Below are positions 11,388-23,294 of a stretch of DNA of 64,000 bases, piece after piece. The notes below the pieces were generated by a model. The model saw only the letters and a list, made by a program, of their open reading frames with translations, made no database searches and was not told the DNA's origin. The stretch is taken from assembly GCF_020921035.1 (NCBI RefSeq), contig NC_063156.1:23608283-23672282 (forward strand), given 5' to 3'. The position numbers and the translations under genes were made by a program. Each line of letters begins with the position of its first letter. Position 1 is the first letter of the stretch. The DNA is from Rhodamnia argentea (Eukaryota; Streptophyta; Magnoliopsida; Myrtales; Myrtaceae).

Positions 11388-13000
11388 ATGGGGAAAGAGA
11401 ACGTCGTGTCGCACAGCATGAAGCTTCTTCTAGCATTGCTCGCTCTTCAGTTCTGCTTTGCTGCAGGATTTCACATTGTGTCTAGGGTTGCACTCAACAT
11501 TGGCATTAGCAAAGCCATATATCCTGTTCACAGGAACATCATCGCCTTGATTTTGTTGGGCCCTTTCGCGTATTCCTCGGAAAGGTGAGCATTGTCCGAT
11601 GACCGCCCCCATTTCCTTCAACATAATTGCAACAATGTACGATTTCCCCCCCCTTTTTTGGCCTCAGGAAGGAAAGACCACCTCTTGCTTTCTATTTGCT
11701 GGTTCAGTTCTTTCTTCTTGCGCTGTTAGGGCTAGCCATAATCAGGACAAACCTTTCTGAAAGGATAGCTAACGCATAACAACATGAATGAGACTTATCC
11801 TTCAGCTGAACAAGGGATCCTTTCTTTTCCTACTCCAGGATAACTGCAAACCAAGGATTTTCTCTGTTGGGACTGTATTATGCATCACCAACCTTTGGCT
11901 CAGCAATGCAAAATTCTGTTCCTGCTATGGCATTTGTCATGGCTTCTGCTCTAAGGTTCCTCGGATCTCTGTCATATTAATTCCAAATCCTTGATTTCTT
12001 TTTTTTTTTTTGGGAGGAAGAATCACTCTATAAACTGTGTTTTTATCTGTTTTTTCAGACTCGAACGAATTCACATTCCTAGAAGGGATGGCTTGGCAAA
12101 AATTGCAGGAACAATTGCTAGTGTTGGGGGTGCCACACAACCATCACTCTCTTTAGAGACCTTCCTCTTTTGCACCAGAAGCCAACACAAGGCATCATAC
12201 CCGAAGAAGAGGACATTGGTGTGAGGCAAATGCAGAATTGGACATGGGGTTGTATATACTTGCCTGGACACTGCTTATCATGGGTTGGTTTCGCCGATCT
12301 CTAGCATTCTGGCCTGTCATTGACATTATTAAGGGAATTTGAGAAGCGAATGTAAAACGGCCGGCCTAGAAGGATGGGCAGAGCGTTCTTAATCCTTGCT
12401 AAGCTAAATTCGTCACTATAGTTTGCAGGCTCCTCCCTTGAAGAAGTACCGTCGTTTACTTGTTTATTCAGGTTGATCCAGTTCTTGTTCATAGCAGTGT
12501 TCGTGGAATCCAACGCTGACCGCTGGCAAATCTAGTCCGGAGAGGAGCTGTTCACTATTCTCTACGCGGTAATTCACAAGAATCTTTTTATTCGGACATT
12601 TGGTTCTGTCCCTTTTGCTGCAATTGGAAGGGGGATACCAAGCTTTATGCGTTCGATAATGTTCTCAATAGGGAATTGTTGCTCCTGGAGTGGTCCTCTC
12701 TCTGCAGACTCGGTGCATCCACAAAGGAGGTCCCGTCTATGTCGCCGTTTTTCCAGCCAGTGCAGACACTTCCAGTCGCTGTCATGGCTATCTTCAGCTT
12801 CTGGGATCGAACCCTGCTCTGGAAGGTAATCGAGTGATTCGTGTGAGGATAAAAATGAAAACCTAATAACGTTCCCATTCCGCAGCATCTGACACTCATG
12901 ACCAAAGATGAATAGATTGAAGCTGAAATGTCTATGTTGCAGGCATCTTGGAGTGATTCTGATTACGGTAGGTCTAATACTCTGTTTTATGCTCTCTAGT
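11388..13000 (+). pseudogene. WAT1-related (nodulin MtN21/EamA) transporter, disrupted
   Basis: Exon-like blocks match the WAT1 drug/metabolite transporter family: 11388-11584 (MGKENVVSHSMKLLLALLAL, first membrane segment), 11668-11730 (ERPPLAFYLLVQFFLLALLG), 11839-11955 (ITANQGFSLLGLYYASPT) and one from 12059 (RRDGLAKIAGTIASVGGAT). Later blocks include QKPTQGIIPEEDIGVRQMQN, WTWGCIYLPGHCLSW, LIQFLFIAVFVESNADRWQI, SGEELFTILYA and WCIHKGGPVYVAVF. Lesions: a GC rather than GT donor after 11730; an extra CA near 12134-12139 that shifts the frame; TAG at 12533-12535 where the family has a Gln; a one-base excess in the T run near 12748-12754; and a broken frame in the GIIG-like last block at about 12940-12965. 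WAT1 proteins have ten membrane spans and move auxin or other small molecules across vacuolar or plasma membranes. This copy cannot make a full transporter. Confidence 0.85.
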
Positions 13001-14020
13001 CGTATACACAGTCGATAAATTTGGTAAACTGACTTGAAGTCAGTGATCGAACGCTTCACAAAGGGAGAATCAGAGTCCCTCCAGTAGGGTGAAGTGTCTA
13101 GTTTAGCGTGAATCTGACAAATCTATCCATTTTCAAGATTCTGAAGTTAGACGGTCGAGATTGGCTGTTGTCGTGTTAATGCATTTGCTGAAGCGCAACT
13201 TTACACAGGACATGAATCAGATGTCCTCTGTTCCAACTCCATCCCTCGTCCCTCCAACCTTCCTCTCAGTTTATGGACACTCAAAAGGCCTCCCAACAGA
13301 TTAAAACCAAACTATAGAAATGGAGGAAGAAAAACCGGTAAGAAATCACAATGGCTGAACTGTTGACGTTCGAGCTGAGCTGAGTATTCATACAGCAGAT
13401 GCTAATTATTACCCAGAGCAAAACAAACCATGCTTCATTCACTTGACAGTCTATAATTCGGCTCAGAAAATTTTACAAAAACTAATGACCAAGATGAAAG
13501 CATACTGAGAGAAAGATGTCGTATGGGGCCACAAACATTCATGATGTCACTCAGAATTTCTGGTCACAGAAAGGACTTAAAAAGAACAATTGACCAGGAT
13601 TATAGGAAGCACTCAGTAAGTGAATAGTTCGTATTCGATAATTGATCATGTTAATATAGCTAGAAATGGTAAATAACCATTCATCTTGCAGCAAAATCAT
13701 CCAAAAGATTTCCTCCAGTATATAAGCACATGCACAAATGCAAAGCTGCTGAGTTAATAGTCAATTCGTCTAAAATTATATGAAGTGAAAAAATCATGTC
13801 AGTGTGAAGAGACTGTATTCTTAATTTTTGATAGATACTCAATGGAAATATAACCCAGAATTAACATCAAAACACTAGAAGACAGACATACCGCATTCAG
13901 AAATACCTAACACAATTAATCTCAAAATCACAAAAACATCGGTTCAAAGGACAGACAAGCACAGACTGATGACAATGAGTTTGGCTACATATTCCGCAAC
14001 ATTCCCTTGTTCTGCAACGC
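13001..14020. other. 3' flank of the WAT1 pseudogene and 3' region of CCT4
   Basis: No coding sequence was seen. The segment adjoining 14020 probably contains the CCT4 3' UTR on the minus strand. Confidence 0.4.
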
Positions 14021-15625
14021 CTACCTCACTGTAACAATATCATCAATCTTTAAAATCATCCGCACACACTCTGTAGCAAGAGTGATTGCACTTGTACTAA
14101 CAAGCAGGGGCTGCACCACATTTTCCTCCAAGATATTAGTTATTTGCCCCTTCCTGACATTGATCCCAGCATTGATCTCTCCTTGGGCATGCCTATTCCT
14201 CAGCTCAGTCACAATCGCTATCGGATTCAACCCCGCATTCTCAGCAAGCGTGTAAGGAATCACTTCGAGTGCCTCAGCAACCGACTTTACACAATACCCC
14301 TCCATGCCGTGAAGTACCTTTGCCCAGGCTCCCAACTGCCTTGACAGCTCAATCTCCGGAGCACCACCTCCAGCAATCAAGAACCTCTTGCTCACCAAAC
14401 ATCTGACCACGCACAGAGCATCATGCAAGCTCCTCTCAGCCTCGTCAAGCACCAGCAGGTTGGAACCACGTACAAGCACAGTCGTCGTCCTTCCCATATC
14501 CTTAATACCCGTAATCTTCACAATCTTCCCATCACCCAAAGAAACCTCCTCAACAAGATCAGCATAGCCCAGCTTTTCCGCTCGAAAATGTTCAATGTTA
14601 GCAATTGGCAAGCAATTCAAGGTCTTTGTAATGAACTCAATTTCGTCACGCTCCACATCCTTAACAACCAAAATCTTGGCTTTGGCCAAATAATGGAGCG
14701 ACAAATCTGTCACAGCATCTCTCAGAATACTCTTCTGGATCAACAAAACATTGCATCCAGTCGCCTTAATCTTCTTAATCATACCCAAAATGTAATTCCT
14801 CTCTTCTTTCAGTATCCTATCCATCTGAGTATAATCAGAGACCACGATACTCTGCTCAATATCCGTCTTCGGAGGAGAAATCTGGAACTGAATCACCGCA
14901 ATCTTAGCATTTTCAATGTGAGTAGGCCCGCCGGCAGCATGACTCACTTTCTTGTCAAAAACCAAACCTTTAACCAGCTCAGTGTCGTCCACAGTCCCAC
15001 CCAACTTCTTCACAATCTTAATATCTCTCAGATCAACTATATCAGGTTTCAACGGATCTACAACAGACAAAACCGCATCAACCGCGAGGGGCGCCAAGAG
15101 AGTCGAATACTGACTAACGACCTTACTATTAAGCGAAGTGCTGGCGGACTTAACCAACGACTCGCGGTCACTCAACTCGACAGGAACAGCCATCGCGGTC
15201 AAGACGTCGACGGCCTTGATAGCAGCTTTGTGGAGAGAATCGGAGATTACCGTGGGGTGAATGCCGGCGGAGAGGAGGGAGAGGCACTGCTTAAGGAGAG
15301 CGCCCGCGATGACGACCACGGTGGTGGTGCCGTCGCCGGCCGCGGCGTCCTGGGACTTGGAGAGCTCGACGAGCATCTTCGCGGCGGGCTGGAGGACCTC
15401 CATCTTGTTGAGGATGGTGGCCCCGTCGTTGGTGATGATGACCTCGCCGCTGGCGGTGGAGATCATCTTGTCCATGCCCTTGGGGCCGAGGCTGGTGCGG
15501 ACGGCGTCGGCGACGGCGCGGGCGGCCACGATGTTGGCCTGGCGGATGTCCTCCTTGCGCTTGTTGTCGACGTAAGACTCCGTCTTAGAGGAGGTCGAGG
15601 GAAGCAAGACTGCCGGAGCCGCCAT
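14021..15625 (-). CDS. CCT4: T-complex protein 1 subunit delta (CCT4), cytosolic chaperonin; intronless
   Basis: A single uninterrupted frame encodes 534 residues, the usual length for CCT4. The start chosen is [10 protein letters not shown] at 15625; an upstream in-frame ATG at 15718 would add 31 residues derived partly from a GA repeat and is unlikely. Group II chaperonin signatures are visible: [11 protein letters not shown] (about residues 44-54), [10 protein letters not shown] (about 66-75), the nucleotide-binding GDGTTT (about 97-102), and near the C-terminal third [10 protein letters not shown] and NAGLNPI. The protein is one of eight subunits of the TRiC/CCT ring, which folds actin, tubulin and other cytosolic clients using ATP. 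No disabling change was seen. Lack of introns could be ancestral or reflect retroposition; the long clean frame and 5' leader argue it is functional. Confidence 0.96.
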   Translation of the reverse strand: MAAPAVLLPSTSSKTESYVDNKRKEDIRQANIVAARAVADAVRTSLGPKGMDKMISTASGEVIITNDGATILNKMEVLQPAAKMLVELSKSQDAAAGDGTTTVVVIAGALLKQCLSLLSAGIHPTVISDSLHKAAIKAVDVLTAMAVPVELSDRESLVKSASTSLNSKVVSQYSTLLAPLAVDAVLSVVDPLKPDIVDLRDIKIVKKLGGTVDDTELVKGLVFDKKVSHAAGGPTHIENAKIAVIQFQISPPKTDIEQSIVVSDYTQMDRILKEERNYILGMIKKIKATGCNVLLIQKSILRDAVTDLSLHYLAKAKILVVKDVERDEIEFITKTLNCLPIANIEHFRAEKLGYADLVEEVSLGDGKIVKITGIKDMGRTTTVLVRGSNLLVLDEAERSLHDALCVVRCLVSKRFLIAGGGAPEIELSRQLGAWAKVLHGMEGYCVKSVAEALEVIPYTLAENAGLNPIAIVTELRNRHAQGEINAGINVRKGQITNILEENVVQPLLVSTSAITLATECVRMILKIDDIVTVR

Positions 15626-15678
15626 TGTGGTGGAGAAAGACGGAGAGAGAGAATCGGAGGTCTGAGATCGCTGGTCTA

Positions 15679-15703
15679 AAGAGAGAGAGAGAGAGAGAGA
15701 GAG
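15679..15703. repeat. (GA)n tract in the CCT4 5' leader
   Basis: A GA/CT dinucleotide run about 55-80 bp upstream of the CCT4 start codon, read as CT repeats in the mRNA sense. Such CT-rich leaders are common near plant transcription starts. Confidence 0.85.
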
Positions 15704-16324
15704 AAATGGTGGGATCAAAAACCCTAGGAGAGGAGAGAGTGTTCTGGAAGTGGGAGTGGGGGAGCTCGAGAGAAGGCGGGGGTCAAAATGGTATTTTCAC
15801 GGCCCGAACCGGATCCGGAGGTGCCCGGATTTTTTTCGAATTTTACATTTCGTGGAGGGACTTAATTACATTTCGCTCCCTATACTTTTGAGGTGTATCT
15901 CAATCAACCCCGTAATTTTAATTTGCTTCGATCAACTCCTTATAATTTCGCTTTTAGCCAAATGAAAAGTAACAACCGTGCCATCCAAATCGTAGCCAAG
16001 AAAACTATTCTTAATCTTCTATGTCCCTCGATGGGAAAAAAAATGGTAGGAGCAACCGGCCTCGACAACCCTCCCTCGAACTTTGTTTTGAGAGACTCAC
16101 ACTCGCCGCAAAATATTCCGTTTGAGCTGAATTGCAACACGTGGATTCATGATTCGGGTGAGGGGTCCCTCAAGTCAACAATTATGTGAGAGGCAAGATG
16201 TTAGGATTAGGAGCACAAACACAAGGAAATAAAGAGTAAAAGGGATGAAGAGAAGTCAAGATATACGATTTATCTTCACCCTCAAACTAATGTTACATCC
16301 ATCAGATAATTCGAGTATAATGAG

Positions 16325-16590
16325 TACCTTTTACATCTTTGTTACAACTCTCAATTATAAAAGAAAATAATTATATATTACAGCAATTATTCATAAGCTC
16401 AAGTCTAATCTATTAATAAAATACATGTTGAAATTATAAAAATTCTCAAGCGTTCTGAGGACGTTGCCCCCTTAAGCTCTCGTCGAGGCAGCCCCCGAGA
16501 TCCTTGTCCGCTCAACGATGAGCGAGGTTTTCGTACCTTTCTATCGATAGGAAGTATGAACCACATCCCAATATAAACTCGTCTCTTCGG
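16325..16590. repeat. Dispersed repeat, copy A (LTR-like fragment)
   Basis: This stretch, beginning near TTACAACTCTCAATTATAA and running through a TCGATAGGAAGTATGAAC-like block, recurs in diverged form at about 19250-19490 in the same orientation. It resembles a fragment of a long terminal repeat, but no paired LTR, primer site or coding region was found. Confidence 0.55.
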
Positions 16591-17191
16591 TGCCACCAGC
16601 ATGTCGACGTGAAGCGTGCTCTTTTGCACGTGGATTGCCGCGCTTCAAACTCGTGACCTCGTACAAAGACAGCAGCCAATTGATGTCGTAAAGCCCAAGG
16701 CCAAAGTGGCCCAGCCTTGTTGTACCTCATGGGCCAACGTTAAGCAGCTTGCATAAGCCGTTAGAGATCCATGTTCGCTTATAGCGTAAGGCCGAGATCT
16801 AAGGGGGCCCAAGGTACAGCCCTGGATTATGTCGAGGTCGATCCATCTCCGAACAGTGAGACATGATCTTCCTAGTATCCGAATTCAAATTAAGATCACA
16901 TAACTAAAGATTTGCGACTAAAACTTGCAACCAAAGCATACGACGAGATCAATCTATACCTATAGACGTCAAACGGACGGATAGGGTCGGGTTTGGATAG
17001 GGTCGAGTTTGGATAGGTCGCAAATGACCCGGCCTAAATTGACATATTTAACATATTTTGTCCATTTTCCATGCAATATAAATATGGCAACTCATACCAA
17101 ACATATACCCAACCTAAATCATGTTACTAAAACACTTTCATATTTTAAACTAATCTAGAAAAAACTAATACCCAAAATTGAGATGCGTGAT

Positions 17192-17222
17192 AGAGAGAGA
17201 GAGAGAGAGGAGAGCGAGAGAG
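17192..17222. repeat. (GA)n microsatellite, interrupted
   Basis: A GA dinucleotide run with one or two interruptions. Confidence 0.9.
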
Positions 17223-17496
17223 AAAGTATTATATGTGTGGTGGATCTAAATAAATTGTGAACCCATTAGCACCTATTTTATTTTAGCTTCATAATTATAA
17301 ACTCGTTTATGATCCATTTACTAAATATAATTAGTCCATATAACAGCTCAGCTAATCAAATGTGGGTTATAAAATGGATTTATAACTCATTTTGATATAT
17401 CTATATATAACTAAGCCAATTGCCAAATTCAAGGGCCCAAATCCGAACCTCCAACTTGACTACATTAAGTATCATAAGACTTCAACTAAAAAATGA

Positions 17497-18000
17497 CAAG
17501 TGCAGCCTTCAAGTTTAGGTCCCTTCTTGGAACCTACCTATCGGAATCGAAACTCCATTTTTTGGAACCTAAAACCTACCATACATATTTTAACATTTAG
17601 AATCTACCTTGTTACAAGTTTCAAGGTCTACCCAACTTCCACTAGTATTTTTAATGAAACAATTACGGTGAATTATCGCCTCTAATAACCAACATTTGCT
17701 CATATTACAATCCATTGATCATACTCATATTTAGACACACAAAGAGTATGATTTATATTGACAAAATAAAATTTTCAACCATGGATATTGCCGAGATGGA
17801 AGTTCGGACTAATGGTCCCGGATTACACTTTTATCATCGGATGCCATTGATTACTGCAAGATCACGCGAAGACATGGAACAAGAAAAACACAAAGACTTG
17901 TTCTAGGTTCCATCTTGCATACCTAAAATTTGGAATCTACCTTATTTCCACCGATTCGGTTTTTCGGTTCCCGATTCTATCTTGAAACCATGCTCACTCA
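17497..18000. repeat. Dispersed repeat family R2, copy A
   Basis: It shares ordered blocks with 23295-23755 in the same orientation: GGAACC/CTCCATTTTTT followed by repeated 'aacctacc' words, an AAACAATTACGGTGAATTA block, a TAGACAC block, GCAAGATCACG-GAAGACAT, and a final CCACCGATTC/TTCCCGATTCTA block. The two are clearly diverged copies of one non-coding element. The internal ACC-TAC words give it an internally repetitive look. Confidence 0.7.
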
Positions 18001-18979
18001 TAATTCGAAATTCTACTTACCAACAAAACTACAGCCCCAAATAAGGCAAAGGCCTCGGACAAATGTAAGAATTTTTTTTTTTTTTTTGGTGTTCATTATT
18101 TTCCCACAACCTTAAAGAACCATCAAACTCTGAGGATAAACTTACTAGATTGTAGAAAAATTTCATTCCATGCCATCTGATAAAATTAGAAAATTAGAAG
18201 AAAAAACTATTATTATCCCTGATTGCTTGGAGTCATAGATAACTTTTTTTTTTTCTGGTCAGAGAGTCATATATAACTTATTGGCTGCATATCTTGGCAT
18301 GACTGACTACTTTTCCATGTTCTGGCTAGTTGACTTATTTTATGTTAGTCCTTTCTCTCTCTCACACACCTTATTAAGAAATTTCTGAACACACTCGGCG
18401 CATTCATGCCTTTTCAATATGATGAGTCTCACGTGAAATTTGCATGATTTAAAGCGGTAAAATTCTTGGTGAGCGCTTCATTGAGTGCACCAAATTTTGT
18501 CTCCACGAAACTACATGCACCATAACTTGCATGAATATAAAATTAGGGCTAGCTGTAGAACAATGTCTCACATTTTCGTTTGCACCCTATTGTCACCAAG
18601 GAAGTGTGAAGATTATAGATTTAGTTTTAATTATATTTTCGGTATTTGACTTAAGAGTGGCAAGCCCAAAAAAAAAAAAAAAACAGAGTAGATTTGGCAG
18701 GCATGGAGGTTTTTATCATCCGAAAATATGAAGTTTCATTTACAATCGGAATAAGCGAACCCACTTCATCTCAACCATCGAAAACTTTCACAAGTCGATG
18801 TTATCAATGAAGTAGCGCACAAGACAAGTGGGAAAAGCAAATTGCAAAGCCACTCCATGGGACTTTGTTAAAGTATCCAATTGAACAAGATGTTGAGATT
18901 CGGTGCACATCACACAACGAACTAGAAAGTAAATGCAAAAAAGAGAAATCAAGATATGAATGTTTATCATCATTCACCC

Positions 18980-19203
18980 TAGACATGGCCAAATGGGTCC
19001 GGGGGCCCGGAACCGGCCCGTTGACCGGGCCTACGGTTCCAACCCGAAACCGGAACCGGCGGAACCACTAGTTCCAACCCGTTTTTTTTTTTAAAAAAAG
19101 GGGGGAGGCACGGGGGAAAGAGCCGTTGGGCTCGGGAATTGGCGGTTTCGAACCGGCGGTTCTCGAACCGGAACCGGCGGTTCGGCCGAACCGGCCATAT
19201 CTA
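18980..19203. mobile_element. GC-rich MITE-like element, TAGACATGGCC family
   Basis: It starts TAGACATGGCCAAATGGG and ends GGCCATATCT, with terminal inverted similarity (GACATGGCC / GGCCATATC). The core is packed with CCGG, GGAACCGG and GGTTC words. It is flanked by ATTCACCC and ATTCAACC, a likely 8-9-bp target duplication with one change. The same family occurs in intron 6 of both MATE genes. Confidence 0.6.
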
Positions 19204-19249
19204 ATTCAACCTTAAATTAGGATTATATTTAGCAGAGAATTCCACTATA

Positions 19250-19490
19250 ACATTTCTATTACAACTCTCAATTACAAGAGAAAGAGATTACATATAAGTA
19301 TTAGCTATTTATGGACTCAAGCCAAAACTAGCAATAAAGTATAGGCTCAAGCTATAAAAAAAGCCCTCTAGTGTCTAAGTGGGCTCTGTCCTCTACAACT
19401 TCGCCGCGGCGGCTACCCCGGGACTCCTTCTCGCTCACCCGATACTTTCATATCGATGGAGAGTATGAACTACACTTTAACATGAGATAC
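19250..19490. repeat. Dispersed repeat, copy B (LTR-like fragment)
   Basis: Diverged partner of 16325-16590 (shared TTACAACTCTCAATTA and TCGATGGAGAGTATGAAC-like blocks). It ends within 300 bp of the GT61 stop codon. Confidence 0.55.
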
Positions 19491-19784
19491 CAGAGATTTC
19501 ACCACCAGCAAAGGTTTTAAGGGAAAAAAGAAAAGAAAATGGATTTGTCCAGAACGAATCTCGTCCTAGCATAGAAGCTCAAGATTTCTTCCCTGGCTTC
19601 TTTGACATTCTAACGCTGAGCAACAGAAGGTGTCCACAACCGACCCTTGATCACTTCACTACACAACCCGCAAGACAGAGAACTCGAATTTGTATGAATT
19701 TACATTCAGAAGGCCCACTGAGCATAAGACCCCCCAAAAAAAAATGAAGGAAAGAGAGAGGATTTGTGTGCAAAGGATGAACTT

Positions 19785-22228
19785 TTAACGCCTCTTCTGC
19801 TCGCGCAGAAGCTGGAGGGCTTTCAGCAAAGTGGGTCTGAACCTCCTGACGTCAAGCTTCACGTTCTGGTTGTCCAGGTAAATCTTCTTGAAATCGTTCC
19901 ATTTGCCTCTGTGGAACGCGGACGGATCTTTCAGAGCGACGTGGTCGACTGGGTATTGATCCGCCAACGTGCTCTCCCTCACGCCAATCTTGTACTCCAG
20001 GTACCTCAAGTTCATGTCCCTGGAAGGGTCGCCAAAGTATGTCCTGGAGAGCCAGGCGCCTCCTAATGGCACGATTTGGATCAGGACCGCGTCGTCCGGT
20101 AGGAACAGGATGTTGGTCAGCCCTGCCCCGTGAACCCCCATCACCGCATCGCACGAGTTCATGAGCTCGGCGAACCGCGCCACGTTCATGTCCGCCTCCG
20201 CCACCACTGGCTCGAACCCCACCGCCTTGGCGGTCTTCGCAATCCTTGTGGGGTTGGTGAAGGATCGTGAACGTTTCCTGGCCACGATCAGAAGACGGGG
20301 CTTTCGAGTGTCGCTGGCCTGTAATTCGATTGCTTTGGCCCTTTCTAGTGAGTAGGAGGTCCTCAGGAATTCCCTGAAGTCCCTCATTGTTGTGTGGGGA
20401 GGCATGGAAGGGTTGATTTTGAACTCGTCGTGACGGTTGAGCCCCACGATCACGCTCGGGAAGCAATGCACCTCTTCCTTTTGCTGGTCAATGTCGATGG
20501 CCGGATGCTTGGAAAGGTTTTGCAGTATCGCTCTGAACTTCGAGGCCCACCAGGACCGGTAATTGGTCACGAGGAGCTGCACGTCCCCATTAAACGGCCT
20601 AGCCGTCAGGTAGAGCGGGAGTATGATGTCGCTGAAGTCATGGAAGTGGTTCCCCGAAAATCCACCGGCCGAGAAAAGGATGGCCGGGGCAGCATGGTTT
20701 TGGGTGCATTTAGGAATTTTACGTCTGTCCACAGATGCAGGGACCACGGACCATTCCGTGACTGAGCTCATTGCCGTCCGGTCTGTTTTTCTCGCGTACG
20801 GTCTTATCTTCCATGAGGTCTGTCCATCATCCAGAGTGGACATTTCAGTGGAAGAGGCATAGACTGTGTAGGATTTGGCATGGACCCTAACTTCACCGGT
20901 GATGTCACATATGTCCGTTCTTGGATTCAGAATGTTGCATAGCGGCACTCTTTTCTGCGTCGCATTCCCTGCAAGGGCGAGTTTCATGAGCCAAAGAACT
21001 CACAATGCGGCACGTAAAATTCAGGAACGAATTCAATTATCTAGGACAACTAAGTAAGTGAATTGACCTGCTATAGACAATGAAGTATCCTGGTGATCAG
21101 TGGAATTTAGCTGCTCTGATTCCTCAATTTCCACAGCTGAGAGATTCACCGACAACGGGAATCAGAATCATAGCAGAATGAACAAGTCTAGATCGAGATG
21201 TAAACTAATTTGGCTTAGAGTTTGAAGTACCTGGGTGTTCTGTGTTATTCAGTAGTACCTCTGGACCAGGTTCCAATGTGACATTTTTTGCAACTGCAAA
21301 ATTGTAAAGAACAGCCTTAATTAACCCAACAGAAGACGGAAGATAATCAGCAGAATTATGTACGTATAGACTAGTTTGATGACCGAAATGAAGTACCATG
21401 GTGATCTGTGGAATTGAGCAGTATCTCCGGTTTCGTTCTCGTCGTATTTTCTGCAATTCACAAGATTTAAGTCAAAGACAACAGAGTTGTTAAGAGCATA
21501 AGGCATCGGATTAGTCAATCAGTTTAAGTACCTTTGGGGTCTGTGGAATTGAGTCGAAGCTCCGGTTTTGTTGTCACATTCTCTGCAAGTACAAGATCAT
21601 AGATGATAAGCGATCGTTCTGTCCGTATACAGATTGAATCAAACAGAGGACTGATTATGAATGTCAACTAATTCGATAGCGCGAATACCCTGGTGACTCG
21701 TGGAAACAAGCAAAAGCTCCGATTTCGCGGCCTCCTTTTGCGCAACTGCAAGATCAAGCAGAAGAGTAGTCAGCATAAAGAGATATCAAATTCATCAGCC
21801 ATTAGAGACTCCATTCATCCGGAGAACTTGTCTGGCTTTGACCACATTCGTGCTTACCTCTGACCATCTCTTGCTTCTGAGAACTCTCTGTCTCCTTGGT
21901 TGCGAACATCCTGTGAGCGACACCCATCGACAACCGCATGTTCACTGCGAAACCAAAACAGGACGTTATACATTATGCAAAGTAAATACTTCAAGAAAAC
22001 GCGACAAAACAAGAATGCGGCATTACGAAAAAAGTAGAAAGCTGGTTCTCAAAGTCATACCACGGAACACAGAGTGAGGCACTTACAAATCGGTAAAGGA
22101 CCCAAGTAAGGTTTGAAGACAGTGAAGAAGCTCAAGAAAATGAGAAAACACCCAAGAAGCGCTCCCCATCCGAGCTTCTTCTGCTCGTACCGGCTAAAAC
22201 TCCTCGCCAGTATCGCTTCATACGTCAT
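19785..22228 (-). CDS. GT61 family glycosyltransferase (DUF563), Golgi type II membrane protein; eight exons
   Basis: Exons (5' to 3'): 22087-22228, 21858-21944, 21689-21745, 21532-21582, 21397-21450, 21231-21293, 21068-21136, 19785-20968; total 1707 nt, 568 residues. The N-terminus MTYEAILARSFSRYEQKKLG precedes one hydrophobic anchor (GALLGCFLIFLSFFTVF) and the Y-LGPLPI motif seen in plant GT61 proteins. The stem is encoded by short phase-1 exons, then one large exon carries the whole catalytic domain with FSAGGFSGNHFHDFSDIILP, TMRDFREFLR, the highly conserved MGVHGAGLTNILFLP, and GDPSRDMNLRYLEYKI. GT61 enzymes of plants add arabinose or xylose to xylan, or xylose to N-glycans; this one resembles the xylan arabinosyl/xylosyltransferase-like group, but the donor sugar cannot be told from sequence. 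No disabling change was seen. Confidence 0.9.
21068..21745 (-). repeat. Array of five homologous stem mini-exons in the GT61 gene
   Basis: Five consecutive exons of 57, 51, 54, 63 and 69 nt are all phase 1-1. They encode related peptides: KSELLLVSTSHQ, KPELRLNSTDPK, KPEILLNSTDHH, GPEVLLNNTEHP and SEQLNSTDHQ. The middle three are each followed by a GTAC-type donor and are separated by introns of about 100 bp. Any number of these exons can be lost, gained or skipped without changing frame. Four of the peptides carry N-S-T or N-N-T sequons, and several exons add a second (NVT, NTT). The pattern implies tandem exon duplication inside the gene. Confidence 0.85.
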
Positions 22229-23294
22229 CCTTCCTACTCTGCTAAACTAGTCCTTGCCAATGCACATTCGAGAGAGATTCCCCGACAATCTCGCACTCAG
22301 GCGCCCTCGAAGAAATCCCGATCGGCGACGACACAGGTGAAGTTCAAGAACCCTCTTCAAGAGGAGCCCAGCAGTTCCTCTTTCTCCATTTTCAAATTCT
22401 GCAAGCAGGCCTTAAATGCCATTTTGCATGACAACACGAGACACAAGGTGGGAAGTTGAAAAATTACATTTCTCTCGACGAATTATTGCTCCTCACGTTG
22501 TCATTAGCGCAGGGCAATTGATATAATCTTTATTTCCAAATCATCTACGAAAGAAAGAGAGAGAACAGAAGGTATCTGAAAGGGACAGACAAGAACATCT
22601 CTTTCACTGATAGGCTTGTGCAAAGTGTTTTAACTTTTCGACTTGGCATGAATGTTTGAGAAGTTGATGAAAGAAGGGCCGGCATGTGTGGCTGCTTCGC
22701 TGGGTAATAAAAGCTTAACCATGCTGGAATGAGTCTGCAGAGAGATTTTCTGACAGTGAGTCAAACGTTGGTATGTCCTAAAAAAACATACACGAGTTGT
22801 AAAAATATTTGGCACCAACTGATCATGACTCGTGAGGGATGACTTGTGGTAACAAATGGATGTGACTACCCACGTGGTTCACCACCAAATCCAGACAATA
22901 AGACATTAGACATGCATACATTTGGCCCTCTCTCAGTTAACCACTGCAATGTTAAGGTAGGACTAGGAATTTTCTTAGGAAGCATCATCCCAAGATAGAA
23001 GGTATATATCGTCACTTTAATAAGGCTCTGAGTCGGACGGCTTAAAACTTTTGAGTTGAGCATTCAAAACATGAGATACGCTACTACGATCTTCTCATTT
23101 GTTGGGTATCTTAAGATCCGGATAGATTATGTCGCTTGTTGCAAATTACTCATCCTTTTTATCGGAGTGAGTACCAAAAGTTCGCATCGATTCATGTTCG
23201 ACTCTTTCCTCGATGATTACACGTGTCCCTGACTATTTCCTCCCAGACTTCTAGTGCACAATGGGGAAAGAGGGGATGAAATTAGGAGTGAGTG

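Larger units (their letters stand above)
15720..19784. other. Repeat-rich gene-poor interval between CCT4 and GT61
   Basis: No intact gene was recognised. The interval holds several dispersed repeat fragments listed separately, a GA microsatellite, and AT-rich sequence. The 200 bp next to 19784 probably hold the GT61 3' UTR. Confidence 0.5.

Noticed and set aside
14423-15679. 418-codon plus-strand open frame
   Set aside because: It is exactly antisense to CCT4, in a GC-biased coding sequence, with no family similarity; a codon-usage shadow.
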